A DNA stretch of 59,905 bases from a bacterium (GCA_030427445.1 JAUIBQ010000005.1:1-59905), one strand, 5' to 3'; positions 26,911 through 35,816 are shown, counted from the stretch's first letter. Notes: generated from the letters alone by a model not told the origin. Translations and numbers: made by a program.

Positions 26911-27297
26911 ATGACGAAAAAATCAAACAAAACTATCTTGATAGTCGAAGACGAATCAGTGCTCAATGAGGCATATCAAATCACGCTTGCGCAGGCTGGA
27001 TACGATATTATCTCAGCTTTTGATGGGAAGGAAGCCCTGGAGCTCGTTGAGGAAGTATCGCCTGACATAATTTTGCTTGATCTACGTATGCCGGTACTCG
27101 ATGGTATAGGGTTTTTAAAAGAGTTTGATTCAGAAGCTCATCCGAAGACAAAAATAATTGTATTTAGTAATTATGACATGCAAAAAGAGATCGATGAGGC
27201 CTATGAGCTGGGTGCCGACAAATATATCCTTAAAGCGTGGGCGTCACCGAAAGAACTGATAAAAATAGTCAAAGATACTCTCGAGCAGTCAGACTAA
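26911..27297 (+). CDS. Stand-alone response-regulator receiver
   Basis: A 128-residue CheY-like domain with no output domain. The acidic pair (VEDE), the phosphoacceptor Asp in LLDLRMPVLDG (about residue 56), the conserved Ser of VFSN and the Lys in YILKAW are all present. It lies right after the CHASE kinase and has its own TACAAT box 6 bases before the ATG. It probably signals by protein contact. Confidence 0.9.
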   Translation: MTKKSNKTILIVEDESVLNEAYQITLAQAGYDIISAFDGKEALELVEEVSPDIILLDLRMPVLDGIGFLKEFDSEAHPKTKIIVFSNYDMQKEIDEAYELGADKYILKAWASPKELIKIVKDTLEQSD

Positions 27298-27306
27298 ATT
27301 ATCTCA

Positions 27307-27981
27307 CTATCGTTTCTCAACTAACTCAGAAAATCCATCTTCACCGACAGCTTGTTCGAGTTTTTGTTTGTTTACTGTATAGATTTTTTTGCTGTAACTT
27401 AAAACACCTTTTTGCTTAAGACTACTTAGCTCAGTAGCGGTTGTCTCACGAGTCAAACCGACGAGCGCAGAGATTGTCGCATGGGTGAGCTTGATGTTAA
27501 TTGTATAGTCATGATCACTGCCTTGTTGCTTTTCACCAAACTGGTAGAGCAAGTAATAAAGCGTGAACAAGATTTTCTCAGTGGCTCTTGATTGTTCCAG
27601 AGCTGTTACTCGCATAAGCAATGAGTCTTGGTCCTGAGCTAGTTTATTAATTATATAATCTCTGAAATCATCATTCGATGTAATTGCTTTTTGGATGCTG
27701 GCTCTTAAGATACTCGTGGCCTCACAGAATTCCACCGTTTCGTAGTAGAAGGGGCTGCTCGATGTTTTGTTAAATAGCCAAGACATCGGTAAAAAATCAC
27801 CAGGCCCTAAAAACGCAGCTATTTGTTCATCACCTGACTTCTGCAAAGTATAGACTTTAACGGCACCTTTCGTAATTAAATATCCGCTGCGGGGCACTTC
27901 GCCCTGATAAATAAGTGTTGATCCTTCTTTAAACAGGCGTTTTGTGCCGTCAAATAATGCTGCAATTTCGTTTATTCTCAT
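27307..27981 (-). CDS. Crp/Fnr-family transcriptional regulator
   Basis: About 224 residues. The N-terminal cyclic-nucleotide-binding beta roll (about 10-115) contains GEVPRSGYLITKGAVKVY and FLPMSW. A dimerisation helix and a C-terminal winged helix (about 150-220) follow, with LTHATISALVGLTRETTATELS as recognition region. It lacks an obvious Fnr iron-sulfur Cys set and a clear cAMP Arg-Ser pair, so the ligand is unknown. The ATG at 27981 is preferred over the TTG at 28002, because TACACT lies 9 bases before it. It faces away from the small stress-gene cluster and may control it. Confidence 0.85.
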   Translation of the reverse strand: MRINEIAALFDGTKRLFKEGSTLIYQGEVPRSGYLITKGAVKVYTLQKSGDEQIAAFLGPGDFLPMSWLFNKTSSSPFYYETVEFCEATSILRASIQKAITSNDDFRDYIINKLAQDQDSLLMRVTALEQSRATEKILFTLYYLLYQFGEKQQGSDHDYTINIKLTHATISALVGLTRETTATELSSLKQKGVLSYSKKIYTVNKQKLEQAVGEDGFSELVEKR

Positions 27982-28126
27982 CTGTTTATTAGTGTAACCC
28001 AACTACTGGTAATTAAAAAGTAAGAATATTAACAGGATTTTTGTCAATGTCTTCACCGCGCGCAACCACGCTTAGAACTATGATGAATATACTTTCAAAA
28101 CTAGTACAAAAGCGAAAGGATTTATA

Positions 28127-28372
28127 ATGAGTAAGAAAGAACTACTATCATCGTATAAAACATCACTGAACTTTTCATTAGTTAGCATGACTGTAAGTTG
28201 CATGGGCTTACTGGGATTGCTAGTCTTTAATAACCAAGAAGCAATTCGATTATTTTTCTATCAGCCATTGTTGTTTGCAGCAATATCAGGAGCATTATCT
28301 TTTGTCGCAGTTCCTTTAATCGCGTTGCTACTATCGTTTCTTAAAAGCAAGAAAACATACTCTGCAGCTTAA
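28127..28372 (+). CDS. Small two-helix membrane protein
   Basis: 81 residues with two hydrophobic helices (about 15-35 and 45-70) separated by a short loop, and a basic C-terminus. AAAGGA lies 7 bases before the ATG. No family recognised. It is the first of four consecutive small genes with strong ribosome sites downstream of the divergent Crp/Fnr regulator. Confidence 0.6.
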   Translation: MSKKELLSSYKTSLNFSLVSMTVSCMGLLGLLVFNNQEAIRLFFYQPLLFAAISGALSFVAVPLIALLLSFLKSKKTYSAA

Positions 28373-28473
28373 ATGTAAGAAAAATAACACGATAACTGTA
28401 GGTTTACTGACGGATTTTAAAAACGCAACATTCTAAGATAGAACCATCAATTAATAATAGGAGAGGAAAGGCA

Positions 28474-28620
28474 ATGAAGAAACTTAGCGAGAAAGAACTC
28501 GACAACAAGATCAACACGTTCTTGAGTAGAAAAAACGCTGAAGTGTTTCATTCTCAGGAAAGCAAGGTTGTCGTTGATTTCGACAGATCAAACAACTTCG
28601 CTGTAGTGAAATTCGCCTAA
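28474..28620 (+). CDS. 48-residue small soluble protein
   Basis: Read directly from the sequence: an ATG at 28474 preceded by AGGAG and GGAAAGG. The product is 48 residues, charged and soluble, starting MKKLSEKELDNK and ending NFAVVKFA. No family recognised. The strong ribosome site and the neighbouring small genes support it being real. Confidence 0.55.
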   Translation: MKKLSEKELDNKINTFLSRKNAEVFHSQESKVVVDFDRSNNFAVVKFA

Positions 28621-28633
28621 ATAGGAGGTCCTC

Positions 28634-28765
28634 ATGATTTTGCGAGAGCTATTATTAAATGTGAATAATAATAAAAACGCTCGAAGCGATAAACCCAAGG
28701 ATAATTGGTTTATCGAACAATATGAAAAGCGTAACGAGAATCCATCCATCTCGTTATATAACTAA
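28634..28765 (+). CDS. 43-residue small soluble protein
   Basis: An ATG at 28634 with a perfect AGGAGG 5 bases upstream, 13 bases after the previous stop. The product is 43 residues, Asn/Lys-rich, starting MILRELLLNV and ending PSISLYN. No family recognised. It sits between the 48-residue protein and the GlsB-like gene, probably in one mRNA. Confidence 0.5.
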   Translation: MILRELLLNVNNNKNARSDKPKDNWFIEQYEKRNENPSISLYN

Positions 28766-28781
28766 AAAAGGAGATTATCTC

Positions 28782-29033
28782 ATGAACATTTTACTATGGA
28801 TTATTTTTGGAGCATTAGCAGGCTGGATAGCTTCCGTGATCGCTGGAACTAATGCAGAACAAGGGGCGATTGGAAACATACTAGTTGGAATTGTCGGTGC
28901 ATTTGTTGGAGGATTCATCATGAGTCTGTTTGGAGAGAGTGGCGTCACAGGCTTTAGTCTGTACAGCCTTGCAGTAGCTATCGGAGGAGCAGTGCTCGTA
29001 TTATTCGCTTGGAAATCAATAGCGACGCGATAG
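28782..29033 (+). CDS. GlsB/YeaQ/YmgE-family (transglycosylase-associated) membrane protein
   Basis: 83 residues with three hydrophobic segments and the family's Gly-rich pattern (GALAGWIASVIAGTN near the start, GNILVGIVGAFVGGFI in the middle). Members are stress-induced inner-membrane proteins of unclear function. The ATG at 28782 has AAGGAG 7 bases upstream and is clearly better than the in-frame ATG at 28722, which lies in the preceding small gene. It is followed by a strong terminator. Confidence 0.88.
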   Translation: MNILLWIIFGALAGWIASVIAGTNAEQGAIGNILVGIVGAFVGGFIMSLFGESGVTGFSLYSLAVAIGGAVLVLFAWKSIATR

Positions 29034-29060
29034 ACAAACACCTTACACCTTTTTCACTTG

Positions 29061-29093
29061 ATAAGCTTGGGCCACCCTCCCAAGCTTATTTTA
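29061..29093 (+). terminator. Intrinsic terminator after the small stress-gene cluster
   Basis: A perfect 11-base-pair stem (ATAAGCTTGGG with CCCAAGCTTAT) and a 7-base loop, followed by a T-rich run. Confidence 0.8.
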
Positions 29094-29119
29094 TGTAGCG
29101 ACGTACACAAGCACAATGC

Positions 29120-29125
29120 TATACT
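29120..29125 (+). promoter_or_regulatory. Extended -10 box upstream of the RND permease
   Basis: TATACT preceded by TGC, with no clear -35 box. It lies about 30 bases before the ATG at 29157, which also has an AAGGAAT ribosome site. Confidence 0.45.
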
Positions 29126-29156
29126 CGGTTTAAGAAGTAAATAAGGAATTTTTTAT

Positions 29157-31823
29157 ATGAATGTATCCGCTATTGCTACTACTGCATGGCAATTTGCAAA
29201 ACGGTATCGAATAACAATGCTTTTATGGGTTATCGTCGCCCTATTTGGGGCGCTTAGTTACGGGTTTCTCTTAAATCGTGAAGGATTTCCGCCAGTTAAT
29301 CTACCGATAGCAACAGTACAGGGAACGTATTTTGTTAATGATCAAAATAAGGTAGACCAAGACATTGTCGTGCCAATCACGGATGCGCTTGAGACACTAG
29401 ATTCCATTGATAGCTATCAGGCATCAGCGAGATCAAATAGTTATGGAATTTTTATTTTTTTCAAAGACGATGTAGAAGCCGATGATGGTGCAAACCAAGT
29501 AAACAGCGCCATCAAAGAGCTAGCCACACTTCCTGAGGGAGTAGAGTATGCTGTTGAGCCAATTGAGCCAGCTTTGTTTTATGGCGAGTACAATTTGGTA
29601 GCAGCAGTATATGATCAAGAAGACTCATCGTACGAAGATCTACAGACAGTCGCTATGCAGGTTGCAGACGATGTTGCAACAATTGCAGAGGTAGAATCTG
29701 CAGAAGCTATAGAAGTAGTAGAGCAGGTGTCTAGTCCTGGAAGTGAAGAAAGTATTTCACAACAAACATCAATTAATCGTGTTGGAATCAGAGACGGCGA
29801 AAGCTTCACGTATTATCCAGCTGTATCTGTAGGGGTTGTTTCTGCAGAAGGAATTGACGACCTAGATTTATCTGATGGTGTCGCAGCTAAGCTATCTTCT
29901 ATAGACACAGGTAGTGCAAAAACGACGATTACTGCGGACTTCGCTACGACGGTGCGACAGCAAGTTAATTCCCTGCAAAGTAACTTAGTAAGCGGGTTAA
30001 TCGCGGTAATTATAGTCACGCTATTGTTAATCAGCTGGCGTGCTTCAGTTGTTATCGCTCTCTTTATCCCAACAGTACTTGCGGCCACATTTTTAGGTAT
30101 GTTTGCTTTAGGCTATACGCTGAACACCATTACATTGTTTGCAGTTATCCTGACACTCGGATTGTTTGTAGATGATGCTACGATAATTGTCGAAGCACTC
30201 GACGCCGGAAGGAAAAAAGGGCAGTCTCATAAGAAAACTATCAAAGAAGCAGTGGGGCGCGTAGGCGTTGCGTCGCTGGCAGGTTCACTTACAACGATGC
30301 TGGTGTTCGCACCAATGTTATTTGTCGGCGGAATACTAGGTAGTTTTATTAGATTGTTGCCGATCACAGTAATCCTTGCACTAACGATTTCATTCACAGT
30401 ATCAATTGTGCTTGTACCTCTGCTTTCAAGAATCATGGTTTTAAGCTCTTGGAGCGATATATCATTATTTAATCGACTCAGTTTGTTAGTGCCGTTCGAA
30501 AAGAGAGTCGCAGAGTTTGTTGCTAATCTTCCATTGAAGCCTACGAAAAAAGATAAAAAACGAACACTACTTCATATTGGCCTATTTTCTGTGAGTATCG
30601 TGGCTATTTTGGCTGCAGGATTTTTCTCTAGCCAACTAAAGTTTGATATTTTCCCACAACCAAAAGACGGTGATCGCCTACAGGCTTCAGTGACATACCA
30701 AAGAGGCAGTACAATTCAAGCTGCTGAAGAAATCTCAAATGATATAGACGAGATTATTGAAACAACAGTAGGAGGTGATCTTGCTTACGTTACTTATTTA
30801 GAAGCTGATGAGCTATCAGCCACAATCGATATTGGTCTTGTACCATTCTCAACTCGAGACACAACCAGCGTACAGTATGTAGATCAGCTTCAGGAATCAT
30901 TGAGTTCGGTTTCTGGAGCAACCACGCAGGTGAGTCAACTATCTGTTGGGCCACCAGTAGCTGATTACCCATTCCAGATGCGAGTCTATGGTAAAAATCA
31001 GCAAGATGTATTGGACGCCAGTAATGAAATAGCAAGGTATCTACAGGGTCAGCAACTAGAGCTAAGTGGTAAGACAACTACTATTGAAGAAGCAATTGTC
31101 CAAGTAACGGGTGGTATAAATCGCTCGGAGAAAGGGCAATACCAAACAGTACTTGCTCGTGTTGAAAACACAGATCTTAACTCGGCTGCAGTGATGGAGA
31201 TTGAGCAAGTTGTTAAAGACGAATTCAATGACGAACGGCTCGAAGAATTTGGACTAAATGCTAGCCAGTTGGACTTCGATGTTTCGCAAGAAAGCGAAAA
31301 TGCGGATAGCTTCAGCGCAATCGGTGTTGGACTGATCCTAGCGATATTTCTGATGTATATCATACTTGTTTTGTTGTTTAATTCTCTTCTTCAGCCACTC
31401 TTAATCTTAATGGCGGTACCGTTTAGTATGTTTGGTGTGTTCTCTGGATTGTTTGTCACCGATAATCCGATGAGTTTCTTTGTGATGCTTGCGATACTGG
31501 GGTTAGTAGGAATCGTGGTAAATAACTCGATTTTGCTTACAGAGTACGCCAATCAAGAGAAGGCGAGCGGCAGCACAAATCGTGAAGCGATATCTAACGC
31601 TGTTAAAGACCGATTCCGTCCGCTAATAGTCACTACGACAACTACGGTGTTCGCCCTTCTTCCACTTGCGCTTAGTGATCCTTTTTGGCAGGCTCTTGCA
31701 TATACATTGATATTCGGCATTATTTCAAGCACGGTACTGATCATTATTAGTTTCCCGTACTACTACCTAGTGGTTGAATGGATCAGAGATAAAAAGAATA
31801 ATCGCTTTAAGTCTCTACGCTAG
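29157..31823 (+). CDS. RND-family permease (HAE1/AcrB-like)
   Basis: 888 residues against about 1000-1050 for AcrB. N-terminal helix, first porter domain, a helix block with DDATIIVEALDAG in TM4, second porter domain (about 490-710), and a last helix block with NNSILLTEYANQ. Both halves are shortened in the periplasmic loops. No membrane-fusion protein or outer-membrane channel is encoded nearby, which fits a cell with one membrane. The permease may export lipids or hydrophobic compounds. The proton-relay Asp pair in TM4 is retained. Confidence 0.88.
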   Translation: MNVSAIATTAWQFAKRYRITMLLWVIVALFGALSYGFLLNREGFPPVNLPIATVQGTYFVNDQNKVDQDIVVPITDALETLDSIDSYQASARSNSYGIFIFFKDDVEADDGANQVNSAIKELATLPEGVEYAVEPIEPALFYGEYNLVAAVYDQEDSSYEDLQTVAMQVADDVATIAEVESAEAIEVVEQVSSPGSEESISQQTSINRVGIRDGESFTYYPAVSVGVVSAEGIDDLDLSDGVAAKLSSIDTGSAKTTITADFATTVRQQVNSLQSNLVSGLIAVIIVTLLLISWRASVVIALFIPTVLAATFLGMFALGYTLNTITLFAVILTLGLFVDDATIIVEALDAGRKKGQSHKKTIKEAVGRVGVASLAGSLTTMLVFAPMLFVGGILGSFIRLLPITVILALTISFTVSIVLVPLLSRIMVLSSWSDISLFNRLSLLVPFEKRVAEFVANLPLKPTKKDKKRTLLHIGLFSVSIVAILAAGFFSSQLKFDIFPQPKDGDRLQASVTYQRGSTIQAAEEISNDIDEIIETTVGGDLAYVTYLEADELSATIDIGLVPFSTRDTTSVQYVDQLQESLSSVSGATTQVSQLSVGPPVADYPFQMRVYGKNQQDVLDASNEIARYLQGQQLELSGKTTTIEEAIVQVTGGINRSEKGQYQTVLARVENTDLNSAAVMEIEQVVKDEFNDERLEEFGLNASQLDFDVSQESENADSFSAIGVGLILAIFLMYIILVLLFNSLLQPLLILMAVPFSMFGVFSGLFVTDNPMSFFVMLAILGLVGIVVNNSILLTEYANQEKASGSTNREAISNAVKDRFRPLIVTTTTTVFALLPLALSDPFWQALAYTLIFGIISSTVLIIISFPYYYLVVEWIRDKKNNRFKSLR

Positions 31824-31831
31824 CTGAATTT

Positions 31832-32503
31832 TCACCAGCGAATGGGTTTTTTGCCTTGTTTTTTAAGATAATCGTTTGTTTTACTAAACGGTTTACTCCC
31901 GAAGAACCCACGATGTGCACTTAGAGGTGACGGGTGGGGTGCTTCAAGGATGCAATGCTTCGATTGGTTTATTAGAGGTTTCTTGCTGCGTGCATACGAA
32001 CCCCATAAGATAAACACGACATGCTCGTTTTTTTCTGATATTGTCTGAATGATCTTATCGGTGAATTGCTCCCACCCTTTTTTTTGATGACTTCCGGCTT
32101 GATGGGCACGTACGGTCAGAGTAGCATTTAGCAGTAGAACCCCTTGTGTCGCCCAATCTGATAAATCGCCATCAGTTCTTGTTACTTTTAGGTCATCCTT
32201 TAGTTCCTTGTAGATGTTTCGTAAGCTCGGTGGCAAAGGGAAGTTACTGGGGACTGAGAAACTGAAGCCTTGTGCCTGCGGTTTGCCGTAAACGTCGCTA
32301 TGATAGGGGTCTTGACCTAATATAACAACCGCAACATCGCGTATCGGGCATTCATCTAATGACCTGAAAATATTCTTTGGAAGCGGGTAGACCGTCGTTT
32401 TAGTGTATTCATCTTTAATAAACTCAGTCAGGTTTTTAAAATATTCCTTCTGAAATTCATCACGTAAAGCCTCTTTCCAGCTGTTCTCAAGTACGACGTC
32501 CAT
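31832..32503 (-). CDS. ung: Uracil-DNA glycosylase
   Basis: 223 residues, normal for family 1. The catalytic water-activating motif is GQDPYHSD, LLNATLTV follows, and the DNA-intercalation loop HPSPLSAHRGFFGSKPF contains the essential His. It removes uracil from DNA to start base-excision repair. The ATG at 32503 has GGAG 5 bases upstream; a TTG at 32512 is in frame. It converges with the RND gene with an 8-base gap. Confidence 0.97.
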   Translation of the reverse strand: MDVVLENSWKEALRDEFQKEYFKNLTEFIKDEYTKTTVYPLPKNIFRSLDECPIRDVAVVILGQDPYHSDVYGKPQAQGFSFSVPSNFPLPPSLRNIYKELKDDLKVTRTDGDLSDWATQGVLLLNATLTVRAHQAGSHQKKGWEQFTDKIIQTISEKNEHVVFILWGSYARSKKPLINQSKHCILEAPHPSPLSAHRGFFGSKPFSKTNDYLKKQGKKPIRW

Positions 32504-32529
32504 ACGCTCCAATGTACCATAGTCAGTAT

Positions 32530-32565
32530 AAAAAGTTAGCAGCTACATTGAACGTAGCTGCTAAC
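32530..32565 (-). terminator. Intrinsic terminator of the small secreted protein gene
   Basis: On the minus strand: a perfect 12-base-pair stem (GTTAGCAGCTAC with GTAGCTGCTAAC), a 7-base loop, then a run of five T. It lies downstream of the gene ending at 32601. Confidence 0.8.
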
Positions 32566-32600
32566 TGAATCAAGGGACGAGCAAGTAGTGTTTAAAAGAG

Positions 32601-33035
32601 CTATCTCATTCTCATACCACCGCCAGGGCCACCCCTACCGCCGCTAAGTCGTAAGTAAGACAGATCAATGCCGTTTTCTTCTGACCAGGTTTCGAGTTCT
32701 GCTTGACGAGATTCGCGTTCAGCTTCCATTTCTTCACGCTTTGTTTCGATTGCAGCTTTCTGATCCTCAGTGATTTCACCCGAGTCTACGAGACTTTGTA
32801 GTTCTTCGCTGTATTCAGCTTCTCTTTCTGCCTGACGTTCTTCTTTTAACTCGTCCATAGCAGTTTGGACTTCTGCTTCATCTACATTCAACTTTTCAGA
32901 CAACGATGAAGTGAACTCGCTGTCATTACTGCTGTGAGCGCTTACGATACCACTAGTTATCCCTAGCGTACCAATCCCAGCTATAGCCACGAGAGCACTC
33001 ATTGTTAATGGTTGTTTTATGCTTTTACTTATCAT
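32601..33035 (-). CDS. Small exported charged protein (DUF2680/Spy-like features)
   Basis: 144 residues. A signal peptide (about 1-33, ending in a VSAHS-type cleavage site) is followed by a Glu/Arg-rich helical region (about 40-120) and a Gly/Arg/Met tail (GGRGGPGGGMRMR). The pattern of an N-terminal Ser/Asp stretch, VDEAEV and GEITEDQKAAI resembles small extracellular helical proteins annotated DUF2680. Function unknown; a chaperone- or stress-like role would be a guess. AAGGAG lies before the ATG. Confidence 0.65.
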   Translation of the reverse strand: MISKSIKQPLTMSALVAIAGIGTLGITSGIVSAHSSNDSEFTSSLSEKLNVDEAEVQTAMDELKEERQAEREAEYSEELQSLVDSGEITEDQKAAIETKREEMEAERESRQAELETWSEENGIDLSYLRLSGGRGGPGGGMRMR

Positions 33036-33190
33036 TTTTTACTCCTTATAGTTAGTTTTGTAGCTAGTTCTCGTGTGCTGCCATGCCCATGATGGTCAAG
33101 CTCGGGTTCACTACGCGATTAACTATATTAAACGGCTCTTTAAACGAGCTTAAAAGTATTGATTCTTACATTTCGTATCTGTTAGTGTGA

Positions 33191-33196
33191 TACGAT
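33191..33196 (+). promoter_or_regulatory. Extended -10 box of hydrolase gene
   Basis: TACGAT with TGA just upstream, 7 bases before the ATG at 33204. No ribosome site, so the geometry is leaderless. Confidence 0.4.
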
Positions 33197-33203
33197 TCTA
33201 TGC

Positions 33204-33749
33204 ATGAATATACTCTACGTTCCCGGACTTGGCGAAGGAGCTGTGTTGTCATTTCAGAAAAAGTACATTGCACTACTAAATGTGTTTAGATCGAAACACA
33301 GCAAAATTGCTGTGTTTGAACCTCGTTGGGAAAGCGATGAAAATTTCGAGAAAAAATATAAACGCCTCCTGGAGTTGTACGAAACAATACATCCAACTAT
33401 TGTTGTGGGTCCTAGTGCCGGCGGCGCATTGACTATAACATTATTTGCTGAACATGAAGAGCTCAAAACTGCTTATGTCATATGCGGTAAGCTCCGAGGC
33501 TCAGAAAAGATTGGTGAAGTTTACAACAAACGTGCTCCTGCTTTGATAGATGCGGTAAAGAGAAGTGAGTTCCACTTGAAGAGCGGGATAGGACGAGATA
33601 TACGAAGCTTTGTTTCTAAGCACGATTACGACGGTATTGTAGAAAAAGAAGATATGTTTACAGAAGAAATGCGGCTTACGACTATGCCTGTAGTACAACA
33701 TGGTCGAGCTATTTTATACTGGTTGTTTAGATATTTGCCGGGTGTTTAA
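33204..33749 (+). CDS. Alpha/beta-hydrolase-like protein
   Basis: 181 residues. LYVPGLGEG after the first strand could form an oxyanion region, and VVGPSAGGAL is a nucleophile elbow (G-x-S-x-G) with Ser near residue 74. The late HGRAILYW segment provides a candidate His. It is short for the fold and lacks a clear cap. Substrate unknown. It converges with a YdeI-like gene with a 4-base overlap. Confidence 0.6.
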   Translation: MNILYVPGLGEGAVLSFQKKYIALLNVFRSKHSKIAVFEPRWESDENFEKKYKRLLELYETIHPTIVVGPSAGGALTITLFAEHEELKTAYVICGKLRGSEKIGEVYNKRAPALIDAVKRSEFHLKSGIGRDIRSFVSKHDYDGIVEKEDMFTEEMRLTTMPVVQHGRAILYWLFRYLPGV

Positions 33750-34012
33750 CGTTTCAGTTTTTCGCGATGAGGACAACCAGCCCAGCAGCATGGACGCCTC
33801 ATACCTTTTTTCATTTTGTCTAATCCAGTGATGATACGCTTTTCTCTAGTTTTTTCTTGTTTTGCAGAAGTTACCCAGCAAATCCACTCATTTCGTGCCA
33901 GTGGGGTAATGTCTTGCCATAGAGTGGTAGCATAATCTTCAGACACTATCGCTTGTCTAAAATCGGCCGGGAGTTTGTGCACAGTCCCGTCGTTAAGCGT
34001 GGAAGTTTTCAT
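33746..34012 (-). CDS. YdeI/OmpD-associated family protein (short)
   Basis: 88 residues. LPADFRQAI, the conserved NEWICWVTSAKQEKTR block and the Cys-rich C-terminus RRPCCWAGCPHR are typical of small YdeI/OmpD-associated (bacteriocin-protection) proteins. The molecular function of the family is not established. It is a single gene, convergent with the hydrolase-like gene. Confidence 0.75.
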   Translation of the reverse strand: MKTSTLNDGTVHKLPADFRQAIVSEDYATTLWQDITPLARNEWICWVTSAKQEKTREKRIITGLDKMKKGMRRPCCWAGCPHREKLKR

Positions 34013-34033
34013 GGGTAGTAGTATACTACTATT

Positions 34034-35014
34034 CTATTTTGGAAGCGTGACAGAAAATACACTTCCTTTTTTGCCATCACTACTAACATCAAGATGATAG
34101 TTTTTTGAGCGAGCTACTTCTGTAGCTATGGATAACCCTAGTCCATACCCTGATGACTCATTCTCTGTGCGTGAGGTATCGGCTCTATAAAAACGCTCAA
34201 AAACCACTTTCTGTTTATCTTTAGGTATCCCAATGCCTTGATCTTCCACGTGTATAGAGAAAGATTTTTTCGAATCGGTTGAGCTGATAACTACTGTACT
34301 TTTCTTGGGGCTATACTTGAGCGCATTGTCTATGTATATCGAAAGTATCTGAGACAGTGCAGATGGGTGCAGCGTTATAGATGCTGAATCAACTTTTGTT
34401 GTGAATGATATATTTTTTTCTTTTGCTTGCAGCTCAAATGTCTTCACTATTTTATCGACTACCTCACGTATGTCTACTAGTTGAGGAGATTCGTTTGTTT
34501 GCTGGGTGGATAGCTCAAGCAGTGAATTTGTGAGTTGTCTTAATGACTCGACTTGTTTAATGTTTGTGAGTAAAAGTTGTTGTACCTCATCTTTTTTCAG
34601 AGACTTCTTTTTCAGTGCTATTTCGTTCGAAAGTAGTAATGACGTCAGTGGGGTTCGTAGTTCATGTGATGCATCAGAAACAAAACGCTCTTGTTGGCGT
34701 ATCGATGCTTCAATCGGCGAAAGAGTTTTTCGTGCGAGTCCATAAGAAAGCACTGTTCCACCAAGTAATATTGTTAGGTTAAGTAAGGCGAGAGACACTA
34801 TAACTGATTGTTTCGTTTCTCGGTCTCTTCTGTCTATCCGTTCTTGTAGTGAGTCTGGAATACGCTCTGCTTGTAGTGCACGATTTGCTTGAGGTGGAAG
34901 CGGACGATTTAAGCGGTCAGAAACAAGTCCATAAATGATAAAACTAAAGATGATAGACAACGTCATGATGACTGCTAAGTAACTAATGGTTAGTTGTCTT
35001 GTTCTTTTATCCAT
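34034..35014 (-). CDS. Two-component sensor histidine kinase
   Basis: 326 residues. Two membrane helices (about 10-30 and 70-90) enclose a short extracytoplasmic loop. The HisKA box is FVSDASHELRTPLTS, and the HATPase domain shows the N box (YIDNALKYSPK), G1 (VEDQGIGIP), F (FERFYRAD) and G2 (GYGLGLSIA). Signal unknown. It starts two bases after the OmpR-type regulator gene ends, forming a standard pair. Confidence 0.93.
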   Translation of the reverse strand: MDKRTRQLTISYLAVIMTLSIIFSFIIYGLVSDRLNRPLPPQANRALQAERIPDSLQERIDRRDRETKQSVIVSLALLNLTILLGGTVLSYGLARKTLSPIEASIRQQERFVSDASHELRTPLTSLLLSNEIALKKKSLKKDEVQQLLLTNIKQVESLRQLTNSLLELSTQQTNESPQLVDIREVVDKIVKTFELQAKEKNISFTTKVDSASITLHPSALSQILSIYIDNALKYSPKKSTVVISSTDSKKSFSIHVEDQGIGIPKDKQKVVFERFYRADTSRTENESSGYGLGLSIATEVARSKNYHLDVSSDGKKGSVFSVTLPK

Positions 35015-35016
35015 GC

Positions 35017-35685
35017 TTAATCTTCGATTTTGTATCCAAAGCCAGGAACCGTATGGATCAACGCGTGACCAAAAGGCTTATCTATTTTTTTACGCAAGAA
35101 CATGATAAAGAGTTCAACGTTGTTAGGTAGTACATTCGATTCAAAATTCCATACATGCCCGATAATCGACTCTTTCGTATGAGGTGTATAAGGGTTTCTC
35201 ATTAGAAACTCCAGTAAGGCATACTCTTTTGCTGTTAACTGAATGTCTTTCTTTGCCCGCGAGACTTGTTTCGTTTTTGGATCTAAAGTCAGGTCGGCTA
35301 TTTGTAGTATTTCTTGGCTTTTCTCTGCTGGACGCCTCAACAACGCACGGACTCGTGCTAATAACTCGTCAAAGTTAAATGGTTTCACAACATAGTCATC
35401 TGCGCCTGCATCGAGTCCGTTAACTATATCACTGTGCTGATTCCTCGCAGTAAGCATAATGATTGGAGTCGCTACGTTATCACCTCGAAGTTTTTTACAT
35501 ACATCGACACCGTTCATCTCAGGCAGCATAATATCAAGCAGAATCAAGTCATAATCATGTGATGAGGCGCTCAAGTAGCCATCGTAGCCATCGTACGAAA
35601 CATCAACAGCATATGATTCGTGTTCCAGGCCATCTTTTATCGCATGTGCGATGATTTTATTGTCTTCGACGACAAGTATTCTCAT
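35017..35685 (-). CDS. OmpR/PhoB-family response regulator
   Basis: 222 residues. The receiver domain has the VVEDN acidic pair, the phosphoacceptor Asp in LLDIMLPEMNG, Thr in MLTARN and the Lys in VVKPF. A C-terminal winged helix (about 130-222) contains LTAKEYALLEFLMRNP and a final HTVPGFGYKI. It binds promoter DNA after phosphorylation by the kinase encoded next to it. The upstream intergenic region is AT-rich. Confidence 0.95.
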   Translation of the reverse strand: MRILVVEDNKIIAHAIKDGLEHESYAVDVSYDGYDGYLSASSHDYDLILLDIMLPEMNGVDVCKKLRGDNVATPIIMLTARNQHSDIVNGLDAGADDYVVKPFNFDELLARVRALLRRPAEKSQEILQIADLTLDPKTKQVSRAKKDIQLTAKEYALLEFLMRNPYTPHTKESIIGHVWNFESNVLPNNVELFIMFLRKKIDKPFGHALIHTVPGFGYKIED

Positions 35686-35772
35686 AAGTAAAGTATACCT
35701 TTCATGATGGTTCCAAGTATATGCAAGTGTTGCTTTATTTCTGCTTTAAATGTCTTCGGAGGGTGAAGTTGT

Positions 35773-35778
35773 TATACT
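35773..35778 (+). promoter_or_regulatory. Extended -10 box of M14 peptidase gene
   Basis: TATACT preceded by TGT (TGn extended -10), about 38 bases before the ATG at 35817. No -35 box identified. Confidence 0.4.
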
Positions 35779-35816
35779 TAATAGCATCTAAGCAAGGATA
35801 AGCAGTTAACTTACTA

